Origin: Microbacterium algeriense
Lineage (GTDB): Bacteria > Actinomycetota > Actinomycetes > Actinomycetales > Microbacteriaceae
DNA length: 64,000 nt
Direction of reading: 5' to 3'
Assembly: GCF_008868005.1 (NCBI RefSeq)
Contig: NZ_WAAO01000001.1
Span: 434,001-498,000 of the forward strand
Each line of letters starts with the position of its first letter. The first letter of the stretch is position 1. Of the stretch, positions 1 to 6,588 are shown piece after piece. The notes under the pieces were generated by a model. The model ran no database searches. It was not told where the DNA came from and saw only the letters and a program-made list of their open reading frames with translations. The position numbers were made by a program, and so were the translations under genes.

Positions 1-12
1 TCGGCTCGTCCG

Positions 13-33
13 GTCCGCAGACGATCTGCGGAC
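13..33. terminator. 8-bp hairpin at left edge
   Basis: A perfect inverted repeat (GTCCGCAG, loop ACGAT, CTGCGGAC) lies just inside the window. There is no U-run on either side. It could end a gene lying to the left, or be a small structured element. The rest of 1-145 shows nothing recognisable apart from the zur promoter. Confidence 0.3.
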
Positions 34-145
34 GGAAGGACGATCGACCGACGTTCTCGCGGCGGGGCGTCGGCCGTTCGTCCTCGCCTCCGCGAATCGT
101 CTGGCCGCCCTTCCACGCTCCCAGCCCCCGCTGAGCCCTGCGGCC

Positions 146-157
146 TAGACTCGTCGT
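146..157 (+). promoter_or_regulatory. zur -10 element, leaderless type
   Basis: TAGACT at 146-151 is followed by exactly 6 nt and then the ATG of zur, so transcription should start at or next to the start codon. No clear -35 is seen. No AT-rich Zur-box palindrome is visible nearby. Confidence 0.55.
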
Positions 158-574
158 ATGGTTCAGCGGAACACCTGGCAGCGCGAACGCGTGCGCGAAG
201 CACTCGCCGACGCGCGCGGATTCGTGAGCGCGCAGACGCTGCACGCCTCGCTGCGTGACGACAACACGGGCATCGGGCTCGCCACGGTCTACCGCGCCCT
301 CGCCGGTCTCGCCGCCTCGGGTGACGCCGATTCGCTGCAGAGCCCCGAGGGCGAGGCGCTGTACCGCGCCTGCACCACCCAGGGGCACCACCACCACCTC
401 ATCTGCCGCAACTGCGGCCTCACGGTCGAGATCGAGGCCAAGGACGTCGAGCAGTGGGCGCACCGCACCGCCGCTCTGCACGGTTTCACGGAGGCCGCCC
501 ACGTCGTCGACATCTTCGGACTGTGCACGCCCTGCACGAACAAGCGCGAGGCGGAGAGGGCCGCGGCCGCGTGA
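158..574 (+). CDS. zur: Fur-family regulator, Zur type
   Basis: This 138-residue protein has the Fur fold: a winged helix (about 1-80, with the LATVYRAL recognition helix at 41-48) and a dimerisation domain. It carries a run of four His at 77-80, CRNC at 83-86, His108 and CTPC at 123-126, the structural and regulatory zinc ligands of the family. The HHHHLICRNC context and the FGLCTPC ending resemble actinobacterial Zur more than Fur or PerR. Zur binds Zn(II) and represses uptake genes and zinc-free ribosomal-protein paralogs. The next gene starts on the GTGA overlapping this stop, so zur heads an operon with a permease. The zinc-free L28/L33/S14 genes lie 4.5 kb downstream, which supports the Zur assignment. 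Confidence 0.85.
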   Translation: MVQRNTWQRERVREALADARGFVSAQTLHASLRDDNTGIGLATVYRALAGLAASGDADSLQSPEGEALYRACTTQGHHHHLICRNCGLTVEIEAKDVEQWAHRTAALHGFTEAAHVVDIFGLCTPCTNKREAERAAAA

Positions 575-1611
575 GTCCCTCGGCAGCAACGGCGACCCGT
601 CACGGCCACACCCATCGCCCGACGCCCTCGCCCCGATCCGCGTGGGTCGGCGCCGGCCTCGGTGCCGCCATCATCGCCGCGCTGTTCCTGATCGACGCCT
701 TCCTGCCCACCCTGTTCCCCGCCTCGCTGCCGACCCGTGCGCAGGACGGGCTCACCCTCGCGCTCAGTGTGCTCATCGAGGCCCTGCCGTTCGTGATCCT
801 CGGCGTGCTGCTGTCGATCGTCGTGCAGGTGTGGCTCCCCGCCGACGTCATCCACCGCTGGCTCCCGAAGCGGGCGTGGGCCCGTCGTGCGGTGCTGTCC
901 CTGCTGGGGATGCTGATCCCGGTGTGCGAGTGCGGCAACGTGCCCTTCGCGCGCGGACTCATGATGCGCGGCCTCGCCCCGGCCGAGGCCATGACGTTCC
1001 TCATCGCGGCTCCGATCGTGAACCCGATCGTGATCCTCACCACGCACGCCGCGTTCGGCTGGGACGGCGGCATCCTCGTCGCCCGCCTGGTCGGCGGCTA
1101 CCTGATCGCGAACCTGATCGGCTGGATCTACAGCCGGCACCCCGACCCGGATGGCATGCTCACGCAGCGCTTCGTCGACACGTGCGAGCGCGTCACCCAC
1201 GAGCCCGGCACCCCTGTGCGCCGCAGCCTCACCCAGTTCCTCATCGAGCTGCGCGCCGTGATGCCGGCGCTCGTGATCGGCTCCGCGCTCGCCGGAGCCG
1301 TGCAGGTGCTGATCCCTCGCGACATGCTCCTGGCGATCGGGTCGAACCCGGTGCTGTCGATCGTCGCGATGATGGCCCTCGCCATGACCGTGGCCATCTG
1401 CTCGAACGTCGACGCCTTCTTCGCGCTGTCGTTCGCCTCGACGTTCTCCTCCGGCGCCATCGTCGCCTTCCTGCTTGTCGGTCCTCTCGTGGACATCAAG
1501 ATGCTCGCCCTCTTGCGCACGACCTTCACCGGCCGCACCCTCGCCGGGATCGTCGGGATCGTGGTCGCCGCCGCCTTCGCGATCGGGATCGGGGTGAACG
1601 TCTTTGCCTGA
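571..1611 (+). CDS. COG0701/UPF0718-family permease
   Basis: This is a polytopic membrane protein of about 346 residues. I place the start at the GTG overlapping the zur stop by 4 nt (GTGA), because the longer upstream reading has no membrane-like or conserved sequence. The N-terminus has a HGHTH stretch. A CEC motif at about 119-121, followed by GNVPFARGLMMRG, and the AAPIVNPIV segment are hallmarks of this family, which includes ArsP-like and YcgR/YraQ-like permeases. The substrate is not established for this branch. Translational coupling to zur on one side and to the TIGR03943 gene on the other suggests a metal-related two-component membrane system, plausibly linked to zinc homeostasis (inference). 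Confidence 0.75.
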   Translation: MSPSAATATRHGHTHRPTPSPRSAWVGAGLGAAIIAALFLIDAFLPTLFPASLPTRAQDGLTLALSVLIEALPFVILGVLLSIVVQVWLPADVIHRWLPKRAWARRAVLSLLGMLIPVCECGNVPFARGLMMRGLAPAEAMTFLIAAPIVNPIVILTTHAAFGWDGGILVARLVGGYLIANLIGWIYSRHPDPDGMLTQRFVDTCERVTHEPGTPVRRSLTQFLIELRAVMPALVIGSALAGAVQVLIPRDMLLAIGSNPVLSIVAMMALAMTVAICSNVDAFFALSFASTFSSGAIVAFLLVGPLVDIKMLALLRTTFTGRTLAGIVGIVVAAAFAIGIGVNVFA

Positions 1612-2437
1612 GCACTCCATCTCCCGGGCGCGCGCCCTCGGCACCCGCTGGCTGGGTGTGGGGCTCGCCGCCGTGATCGCGGTCGTCACGCTCGGTCTCG
1701 GCGTCACCGGTCGCCTCACCCTCTACATCAGCCCGGAATCGGTGTGGTTCGCGTGTGCGGCCGCGGTCGTCACGATCGCGGGGGCGATCTGGTCGTGCAC
1801 CCTGCCACTCGGCGCGGAGGGCGATCACGGACATGACCACGGCACCGCCGGCGATGTCAGCAGTGCTGCGTCCAGCGACCCCGGCGACCCCGCATCCGAG
1901 GGGGCCGACGCGCCGCCGCGGGCCGCACGTCCGTCTCTCGCGGGGGTGGGTGCCGTCGCCGGCGGAGTGATCGCCACGGGCGTCGTCGCCGCGGCACTGG
2001 TGCTCCCGCCCGCATCGCTCTCCGTCGAGCTCGCGATGTCGCGGGCCGGGGAGCAGACGGCGCTCTTCGCCGGATCCGACACGGTGGCGCTCGGCGTGGC
2101 CGACACCTCGACGTTCGGTGTCGGCGACTGGGCGAGCGTGTTCGCCGCCGCGACCAACACGGCCGCCTACGACGGTGCCACGGTGAAGCTCACCGGTTTC
2201 GTGACGCCCGATGCGGCGGACGACGACGGAGTGAACCTCACACGACTCGTCATCACCCACTGCGTGATCGACGCGCAGACGGCTGCCCTGCCGGTGTCGG
2301 TGGACCCGAGCGAGTACCCGACCGGGCAGTGGGTCGAGGTCACCGGGACGGTGCGCGCCGACACGGACGGCAAGCTCCGCATCGAACCGTCCGACGTCAT
2401 CGCGATCGAGGAGCCCGGGGACCCCTATGAGTACTGA
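1604..2437 (+). CDS. TIGR03943 / DUF1980-family membrane protein
   Basis: This 277-residue protein starts with TTG at 1604, overlapping the permease stop by 8 nt. Two N-terminal membrane segments (about 14-40 and 47-64) precede a His-rich loop (HGHDHG, about 75-80). A further hydrophobic segment is followed by an extracytoplasmic domain with the KLTGFVTPD and RLVITHCVIDAQ motifs. This architecture matches the TIGR03943 family (YcgQ type), which is almost always encoded next to a COG0701 permease, as here. It probably forms a complex with the upstream permease. The substrate is unknown; the linked zur suggests a metal. Confidence 0.75.
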   Translation: MPEHSISRARALGTRWLGVGLAAVIAVVTLGLGVTGRLTLYISPESVWFACAAAVVTIAGAIWSCTLPLGAEGDHGHDHGTAGDVSSAASSDPGDPASEGADAPPRAARPSLAGVGAVAGGVIATGVVAAALVLPPASLSVELAMSRAGEQTALFAGSDTVALGVADTSTFGVGDWASVFAAATNTAAYDGATVKLTGFVTPDAADDDGVNLTRLVITHCVIDAQTAALPVSVDPSEYPTGQWVEVTGTVRADTDGKLRIEPSDVIAIEEPGDPYEY

Positions 2438-4211
2438 CGACGAGCGCCCCGAGGTGCCCGCCGTTCCTCGCACGCGCGCTGAGATGCGCGCGGCCAGGGA
2501 GGCGGCGGAGGCGGCGGAGGCGGAGCGCATCGACCGCGCCGTCACGACGCCCGACCCGGAGGCGCACCCCGCGGAGGAACCCGATCCGGCCGCGGTCGAA
2601 GCCGCGATCCGCGAGGCCGGCGATCGGGAGGTCGCCGAGCAGGAGGCAGCCGCCCGCAAGATGGCCGCCTTCGAGGCCGCTGCCCGCGATGACGTCGAGG
2701 CGACCGCGCTGCCGTCCGTTCCGCTGCCCACCGAGCCCGTGTCCGTCGGCGCCGCGCCCGTCGCCGGCGCGGTGACCTTCGAGCCGTACACGCCGCCGAC
2801 GCGCGGCAACCCGGCGGAGGACGATCCGGAGCGCGAGCCTGCGCGGCCGCGCCGGTTCGGGCTCACGCTCGCCGCCGTGCTCGGCGTCCTGGTTCTCGTC
2901 GGAGCCGGACTGGGCATCGTCGGCCTCCTGCAGGGACCGCGGATCAGTGAGGTGCAGGTCGATGCCGCCCAGGCGATCGAGTCGTCCGGGAGCAGGGTGA
3001 TCCTCACCGCGAACCAGTCCCTCGCCGAGATCGATCCGGCTCAGGTGTCCGTCGAGCCCGCGGTGCCGTTCACGGTCGATGCCTCCGGCCGCGGCGTCGG
3101 CGTCCGCTTCACGGTGCCGCTCGACGACTCCACGACCTACACGGTCACGGTGGCCGACGTCGTCGGAGCGGGCGGCGGCCCCGCCGCGACCCTGACGACC
3201 AGCTTCGAGACGCCGGCGTCGAGCATCTTCCTGCTCCGACGCGACGTCGACGGCAAGGACACGATCTTCCGCACCGACCTCAGCGGGGAGAAGGCGGTCG
3301 CCGTCTTCGAGCACGACAAGATCAACGACTTCCGAGCCACCTCGACGCACCTCGTGGTCGCCGTGGAGGAGGACGAGAGCTCGCGCCTGATCGTGATGGA
3401 TCGCGACGGCGGAGACCAGCGCGACCTGAAGCTGCCCGGCGACGGCTCTGTGGGCGCGATCCAGGTCTCCGAGCGCGGCGGACTCGTCGGCTACAGCTAC
3501 TCCGACCGCAAGCTCAGCGACACCGAGGGGCGCGCGAGCGTGCTCGTGACGCAGTCGCTGAACGGCGGAGACGAACCCCAGATCATCGAGGTCGGCGGAC
3601 AGGAGGCGAGCGTCTTCGTCTGGCAGTTCGTGCCGGACAGCGCGGCCGTCCTGTTCATCGACTTCGACGGCGCGCTGTCGCTCGTGGACCGCTCCGCCGA
3701 CACGGGCGTGCAGTCCCTCGGACTCGCGGCCACGATCCAGGGCATCTCCCGCGGCACGTACACCGCGATCGTCGAACGCCTCGACGGCGCGGTGGTCGAG
3801 CTGAACCTGGCCGACGGGACAGAGCAGCCGCTCGCGGCCTCCGATCCCGACTACGGCACGGCCACGTCGATCACCCCGTTCCCCGGCGGAACCCTCCGCC
3901 ATGTGGTGGCGCGCGACGACGCCGGGCTCCCGGTCGGGCAGGCGGTCATCCGGGTGGACGACGATGGCAAGGCGACACCGCTGGTCGAGGTCGCCTCCAC
4001 CGACTCGATCCTGCAGGCGTGCGCCTCCCCGAGCGGACAGTATGCGGCGGTGGTGATCGCCCCCGACCTGGCGAACAACCCCTACGACGGGATGCTGCTG
4101 CCTCTTCCGGAGAACGTCGAGACGCACCTGATCGACATGGACTCCGGCGAGGAGATGGTCGCCCTCACCGGCTTCGACGCGTCCTGGTGCCAGACGGCGC
4201 CGCGGTTCTGA
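2427..4211 (+). CDS. membrane-anchored Ig-like/beta-propeller-like protein
   Basis: A protein of 594 residues, with no function I can name. Residues 1-143 are an Ala/Glu-rich, probably coiled or disordered cytoplasmic region. A single membrane helix follows at about 144-168, then an outside region. This begins with a bacterial Ig-like domain (about 173-262, with ESSGSRVILTANQSL and TTYTVTVADV strands). The remainder is repeated short beta-strand blocks (for example FRTDLSGEKAV, LIVMDRDGGDQ, HLIDMDSGEEM) resembling a TolB/WD-type propeller. The ATG overlaps the preceding gene by 11 nt, so it is part of the same transcript. A cell-envelope role is likely, but the ligand is unknown. Confidence 0.6.
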   Translation: MSTDDERPEVPAVPRTRAEMRAAREAAEAAEAERIDRAVTTPDPEAHPAEEPDPAAVEAAIREAGDREVAEQEAAARKMAAFEAAARDDVEATALPSVPLPTEPVSVGAAPVAGAVTFEPYTPPTRGNPAEDDPEREPARPRRFGLTLAAVLGVLVLVGAGLGIVGLLQGPRISEVQVDAAQAIESSGSRVILTANQSLAEIDPAQVSVEPAVPFTVDASGRGVGVRFTVPLDDSTTYTVTVADVVGAGGGPAATLTTSFETPASSIFLLRRDVDGKDTIFRTDLSGEKAVAVFEHDKINDFRATSTHLVVAVEEDESSRLIVMDRDGGDQRDLKLPGDGSVGAIQVSERGGLVGYSYSDRKLSDTEGRASVLVTQSLNGGDEPQIIEVGGQEASVFVWQFVPDSAAVLFIDFDGALSLVDRSADTGVQSLGLAATIQGISRGTYTAIVERLDGAVVELNLADGTEQPLAASDPDYGTATSITPFPGGTLRHVVARDDAGLPVGQAVIRVDDDGKATPLVEVASTDSILQACASPSGQYAAVVIAPDLANNPYDGMLLPLPENVETHLIDMDSGEEMVALTGFDASWCQTAPRF

Positions 4212-4212
4212 G

Positions 4213-4938
4213 ATGACGGCGTCGGGACGGCTTCGTCGGGCGACCCGCGACGACGTGCTGCGTTCAGCCGTCGAGGTGGCTCCGACCCTTCTCGGCGGGG
4301 AGCTGCGCACGGTGGTGGTCGAGGACGGCGAACCCGTGGAGGTGCGGGTGCGCATCACCGAGGTCGAGGCGTATCACGGTCAGGGCACGGGCGAGCTCGC
4401 CGATCCCGGTTCGCACGCGCGGATGGGGCGCACGGCGCGCAACGCCACGATGTGGGGAGAGCCGGGGCACCTCTACGTCTACCTGAGCCACGGCATCCAC
4501 TCCTGCATCAACGTGGCGTGCGGACCGGAGGGGCAGGGGGACGGGGTGCTGCTGCGCGCGGGAGAGATCGTGTCCGGCCTCGACGCGGCCGCCCGCCGGC
4601 GACGTGCCGCCCTGCCGCTGACCCGCACGGGGCGCCGAGACCTCGCTCGAGGGCCGGGGCGGCTCGGCCAGGCGGTCGGCCTCCGGCATCCGGTCCATGA
4701 CGGCATCGACGCGATCACGTCCCTGGAGTGGCACGGCGCCACGGCGGAGCTCTGGCTGGGGACGCCGCGGTCGGATGTGATCAGCGGTCCGCGCGTCGGA
4801 GTGGCGGGTGTGGCCGGGACCGATGCGTTCCCCTGGCGCTTCTGGATCGACGGCGACCCCACGGTGTCGGCGTTCCGCTGGGGGAGGGGCGCTGCGGAGG
4901 CGGCTGCCCTGCGCGGTGGCGACTCCGTGCTAGACTGA
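4213..4938 (+). CDS. mpg: 3-methyladenine DNA glycosylase (AAG/Mpg family)
   Basis: This 241-residue protein matches the alkyladenine DNA glycosylase fold used for excising 3-methyladenine and other alkylated purines in base-excision repair. Visible family signatures are TEVEAYHG (about 49-56, with Glu52 as the likely general base), [14 protein letters not shown], the [14 protein letters not shown] strand-helix, and [10 protein letters not shown]. The length suits bacterial members (about 200-240). It begins one base after the upstream stop. Its last codons contain a TAGACT hexamer that probably serves as the rpmB -10 element. Confidence 0.9.
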   Translation: MTASGRLRRATRDDVLRSAVEVAPTLLGGELRTVVVEDGEPVEVRVRITEVEAYHGQGTGELADPGSHARMGRTARNATMWGEPGHLYVYLSHGIHSCINVACGPEGQGDGVLLRAGEIVSGLDAAARRRRAALPLTRTGRRDLARGPGRLGQAVGLRHPVHDGIDAITSLEWHGATAELWLGTPRSDVISGPRVGVAGVAGTDAFPWRFWIDGDPTVSAFRWGRGAAEAAALRGGDSVLD

Positions 4939-4968
4939 CTCTTCGTCTGCGCACGCTCCTGTGCGCAG
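4931..4968 (+). promoter_or_regulatory. rpmB promoter -10 and 5' hairpin
   Basis: TAGACT at 4931-4936 overlaps the mpg stop. A transcript starting about 7 nt later would begin almost directly with a perfect 8-bp hairpin (CTGCGCAC 4947-4954, loop GCTCCT, GTGCGCAG 4961-4968). The leader to the rpmB ATG would be about 150 nt. No recognisable Zur box is present between 4939 and 5092. The hairpin could instead be the weak terminator of mpg. Confidence 0.35.
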
Positions 4969-5092
4969 TTCGCATGCTTCCCCTCCTGATCGGTCCCTGA
5001 GTTCGTCTTGCGGGCGGCGAGGTGGAGTCGCGTGCAGACAAGGGATCTTGGGTGAGGCCGTCCGGTCTCACGGTATAGAAGGAGTCAACATC

Positions 5093-5329
5093 ATGGCAGC
5101 AGTGTGCCAGGTGACCGGAGCTGTTCCCGGCTTCGGTCACAACGTCTCGCACTCGCACCGCCGGACGAAGCGCCGCTTCGACCCGAACGTGCAGAAGAAG
5201 ACCTATTTCGTCCCGTCGCTCGGTCGTAAGATCACGCTGAACGTGTCCGCCAAGGGCATCAAGGTGATCGACGTGCGCGGCATCGAGAACGTCGTCAAGG
5301 ACCTCCAGGCGAAGGGTGTGAAGCTCTAA
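5093..5329 (+). CDS. rpmB: 50S ribosomal protein L28, zinc-free form
   Basis: A 78-residue L28. The N-terminus reads VCQVTG where zinc-binding (C+) L28 proteins have two CXXC pairs, and no second cysteine is present, so this is the C- form. [15 protein letters not shown] and [10 protein letters not shown] are typical L28 blocks. A good ribosome-binding site (GAAGGAG, about 5078-5084) precedes the ATG. It closely resembles mycobacterial RpmB2, which is encoded with RpmG1 and RpsN2 in a Zur-repressed operon; the same order occurs here. The stop overlaps the rpmG start. Confidence 0.95.
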   Translation: MAAVCQVTGAVPGFGHNVSHSHRRTKRRFDPNVQKKTYFVPSLGRKITLNVSAKGIKVIDVRGIENVVKDLQAKGVKL

Positions 5330-5499
5330 TGGCCAAGAAGGCTCAGGACGTCCGTCCGATCATCAAGCTGCGTTCGACGGCAGGTACGGGTTACACGTAC
5401 GTGACGAAGAAGAACCGCCGCAACACCCCCGACCGCCTCGTGCTCAAGAAGTACGACCCGGTCATCCGTCAGCACGTCGAATTCCGAGAGGAGCGTTGA
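5329..5499 (+). CDS. rpmG: 50S ribosomal protein L33, zinc-free form
   Basis: A 56-residue L33 whose ATG shares one base with the rpmB stop (TAATG). The protein reads [20 protein letters not shown] and ends VEFREER, with [18 protein letters not shown] in the middle. It has no cysteine, so this is the C- (zinc-independent) type. It is the middle gene of a tightly coupled rpmB-rpmG-rpsN operon. Confidence 0.95.
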   Translation: MAKKAQDVRPIIKLRSTAGTGYTYVTKKNRRNTPDRLVLKKYDPVIRQHVEFREER

Positions 5500-5502
5500 T
5501 CC

Positions 5503-5808
5503 ATGGCTAAGAAGAGCAAGATCGCGCGCAACGAGCAGCGCAAGGTCATCGTCGAGCGCTACGCCGAGCGTCGTGCCGAGCTGAAGAAGACCCTGATCGA
5601 CCCGAACGCCACCGACGAGGCCCGCGAGGCCGCGCGCGTCGGCCTGCAGAAGCTGCCGCGCAACGCGTCGCCGGCTCGCGTGCGTTCGCGCGACGTCATC
5701 GACGGCCGCCCCCGCGGTGTCCTCACGAAGTTCGGCATCTCGCGTGTCCGCTTCCGTGACATGGCGCACCGTGGCGAGCTGCCCGGCGTGACCAAGTCGA
5801 GCTGGTAA
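5503..5808 (+). CDS. rpsN: 30S ribosomal protein S14, long zinc-free form
   Basis: This is a 101-residue S14 of the long, C- type. It lacks the CXXC...CXXC zinc knuckle of the 61-residue form. [32 protein letters not shown] and [16 protein letters not shown] are recognisable family blocks. It follows rpmG by 3 nt, with the ribosome-binding site (GAGAGGAG) inside rpmG. It is the last gene of the zinc-free ribosomal operon. The rpsR2 gene that completes the mycobacterial version is absent here. Confidence 0.95.
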   Translation: MAKKSKIARNEQRKVIVERYAERRAELKKTLIDPNATDEAREAARVGLQKLPRNASPARVRSRDVIDGRPRGVLTKFGISRVRFRDMAHRGELPGVTKSSW

Positions 5809-5844
5809 GCACTCCCGCTCCCTGAGCTCGTCTCGGGAACGGAC

Positions 5845-5876
5845 AAGGGGCGAGGATCTTCGGATCCTCGCCCCTT
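5845..5876 (+). terminator. Rho-independent terminator of rpmB-rpmG-rpsN
   Basis: A perfect 12-bp stem (GGGGCGAGGATC 5847-5858 with GATCCTCGCCCC 5863-5874) is closed by a stable TTCG tetraloop. Flanking AA and TT extend the stem to 14 bp. It lies 38 nt after the rpsN stop. Confidence 0.85.
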
Positions 5877-6216
5877 TCGCGTCCCCGGCCCGCTCCGCCC
5901 CTCGGCCGCTTCGCTGGGTTCAGGCGATCACGCCGGATCAGGCAGATGGGTGGCGAAAGCGCCTGTTCTCGCGTGATCGCCTGAATCGGGGAGGTGTGCG
6001 GGGACGCCACCCAGGTGCCCGAGACAGGCTTCGGGCGGGCGCGAATCTGTGACGGAAGTGACGAATGTGACGCGACACGCCCAGTAATTGCCCAAAACCC
6101 GCGAAATGACGCGGAAATGCGGGTGGTGGTTGGTACATTCGAGGCGGTCGACAGACCAGGAGCACCCGCTCCGATACCCACAACGATGCGACGGTCCTTC
6201 GTCGCTGGAGGATGAC
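5877..6216. other. 340-bp intergenic region before hup
   Basis: No gene is supported here. It holds the 67-bp palindromic element at 5919-5985, an AT-richer stretch (about 6060-6120) and the hup promoter region. TACATT at 6134-6139 is the best -10 candidate; the -35 is unclear. Confidence 0.5.
5919..5985. repeat. 67-bp palindromic element, 15-bp arms
   Basis: TTCAGGCGATCACGC (5919-5933) is perfectly inverted as GCGTGATCGCCTGAA (5971-5985). The 37-nt centre contains a smaller CAGGC/GCCTG pair (5939-5943, 5961-5965). The structure resembles a REP/MITE-like element or a long RNA hairpin. No second copy was found in this window. Confidence 0.6.
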
Positions 6217-6504
6217 ATGGCTGACAAGTCCATCACCAAGACCGAGCTCGTCGCGAGCATCGCTTCCGCCACCGGCCAGAGCCAGGCCACCGTCTCCGGT
6301 GTCCTCGACTCCCTGTTCGCCACGGTCTCCGACGCTGTTGCCAAGGGCAGCAAGGTCTCCATCCCGGGCTGGATCTCCTTCGAGCAGGTCGACACCGCTG
6401 CTCGCACGGGCCGCAACCCGCAGACCGGCGCCGAGATCAAGATCCCGGCCGGCAAGCGCGTCAAGGTGACCGCCGGTTCCAAGCTCAAGGCTGCCGTCAA
6501 GTAA
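6217..6504 (+). CDS. hup: HU-family nucleoid protein
   Basis: A 95-residue HU/IHF-type DNA-bending protein. It begins MADKSITKTELVASIA, and GRNPQTGAEIKIPAGKRVK is the classic beta-arm with the intercalating proline. The length equals a plain HU; the Lys/Ala-rich C-terminal tail found in many actinobacterial HupB proteins is absent. The ATG is chosen because GGAGG lies 5-9 nt upstream (6207-6211) and the longer reading adds nothing conserved. It is monocistronic, between the ribosomal terminator and its own. Confidence 0.95.
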   Translation: MADKSITKTELVASIASATGQSQATVSGVLDSLFATVSDAVAKGSKVSIPGWISFEQVDTAARTGRNPQTGAEIKIPAGKRVKVTAGSKLKAAVK

Positions 6505-6520
6505 GACCGCACGTCTTCGC

Positions 6521-6549
6521 AGGCCGCTCCCGCTCGTCGGGGGCGGCCT
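6521..6549 (+). terminator. terminator after hup
   Basis: A 12-bp stem with one G-T pair, AGGCCGCTCCCG (6521-6532) with CGGGGGCGGCCT (6538-6549), has the 5-nt loop CTCGT and is followed by TT. It lies 16 nt after the hup stop. Confidence 0.75.
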
Positions 6550-6576
6550 TCGTGCTTTCTCCCTGCCGGGCGCGCC

Positions 6577-6588
6577 TAGGCTGGAGGG
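6577..6588 (+). promoter_or_regulatory. -10 element of copD-ctaG, leaderless type
   Basis: TAGGCT at 6577-6582 stands exactly 6 nt before the GTG start at 6589, predicting a leaderless transcript. Confidence 0.55.

Noticed and set aside
2397-4358. Long minus-strand ORF (653 codons) opposite the propeller-like protein gene
   Set aside because: Composition is Arg/His/Gly/Asp-biased as expected for the opposite strand of GC-rich genes, with no domain; the plus-strand gene has a clear membrane helix and Ig-like domain.
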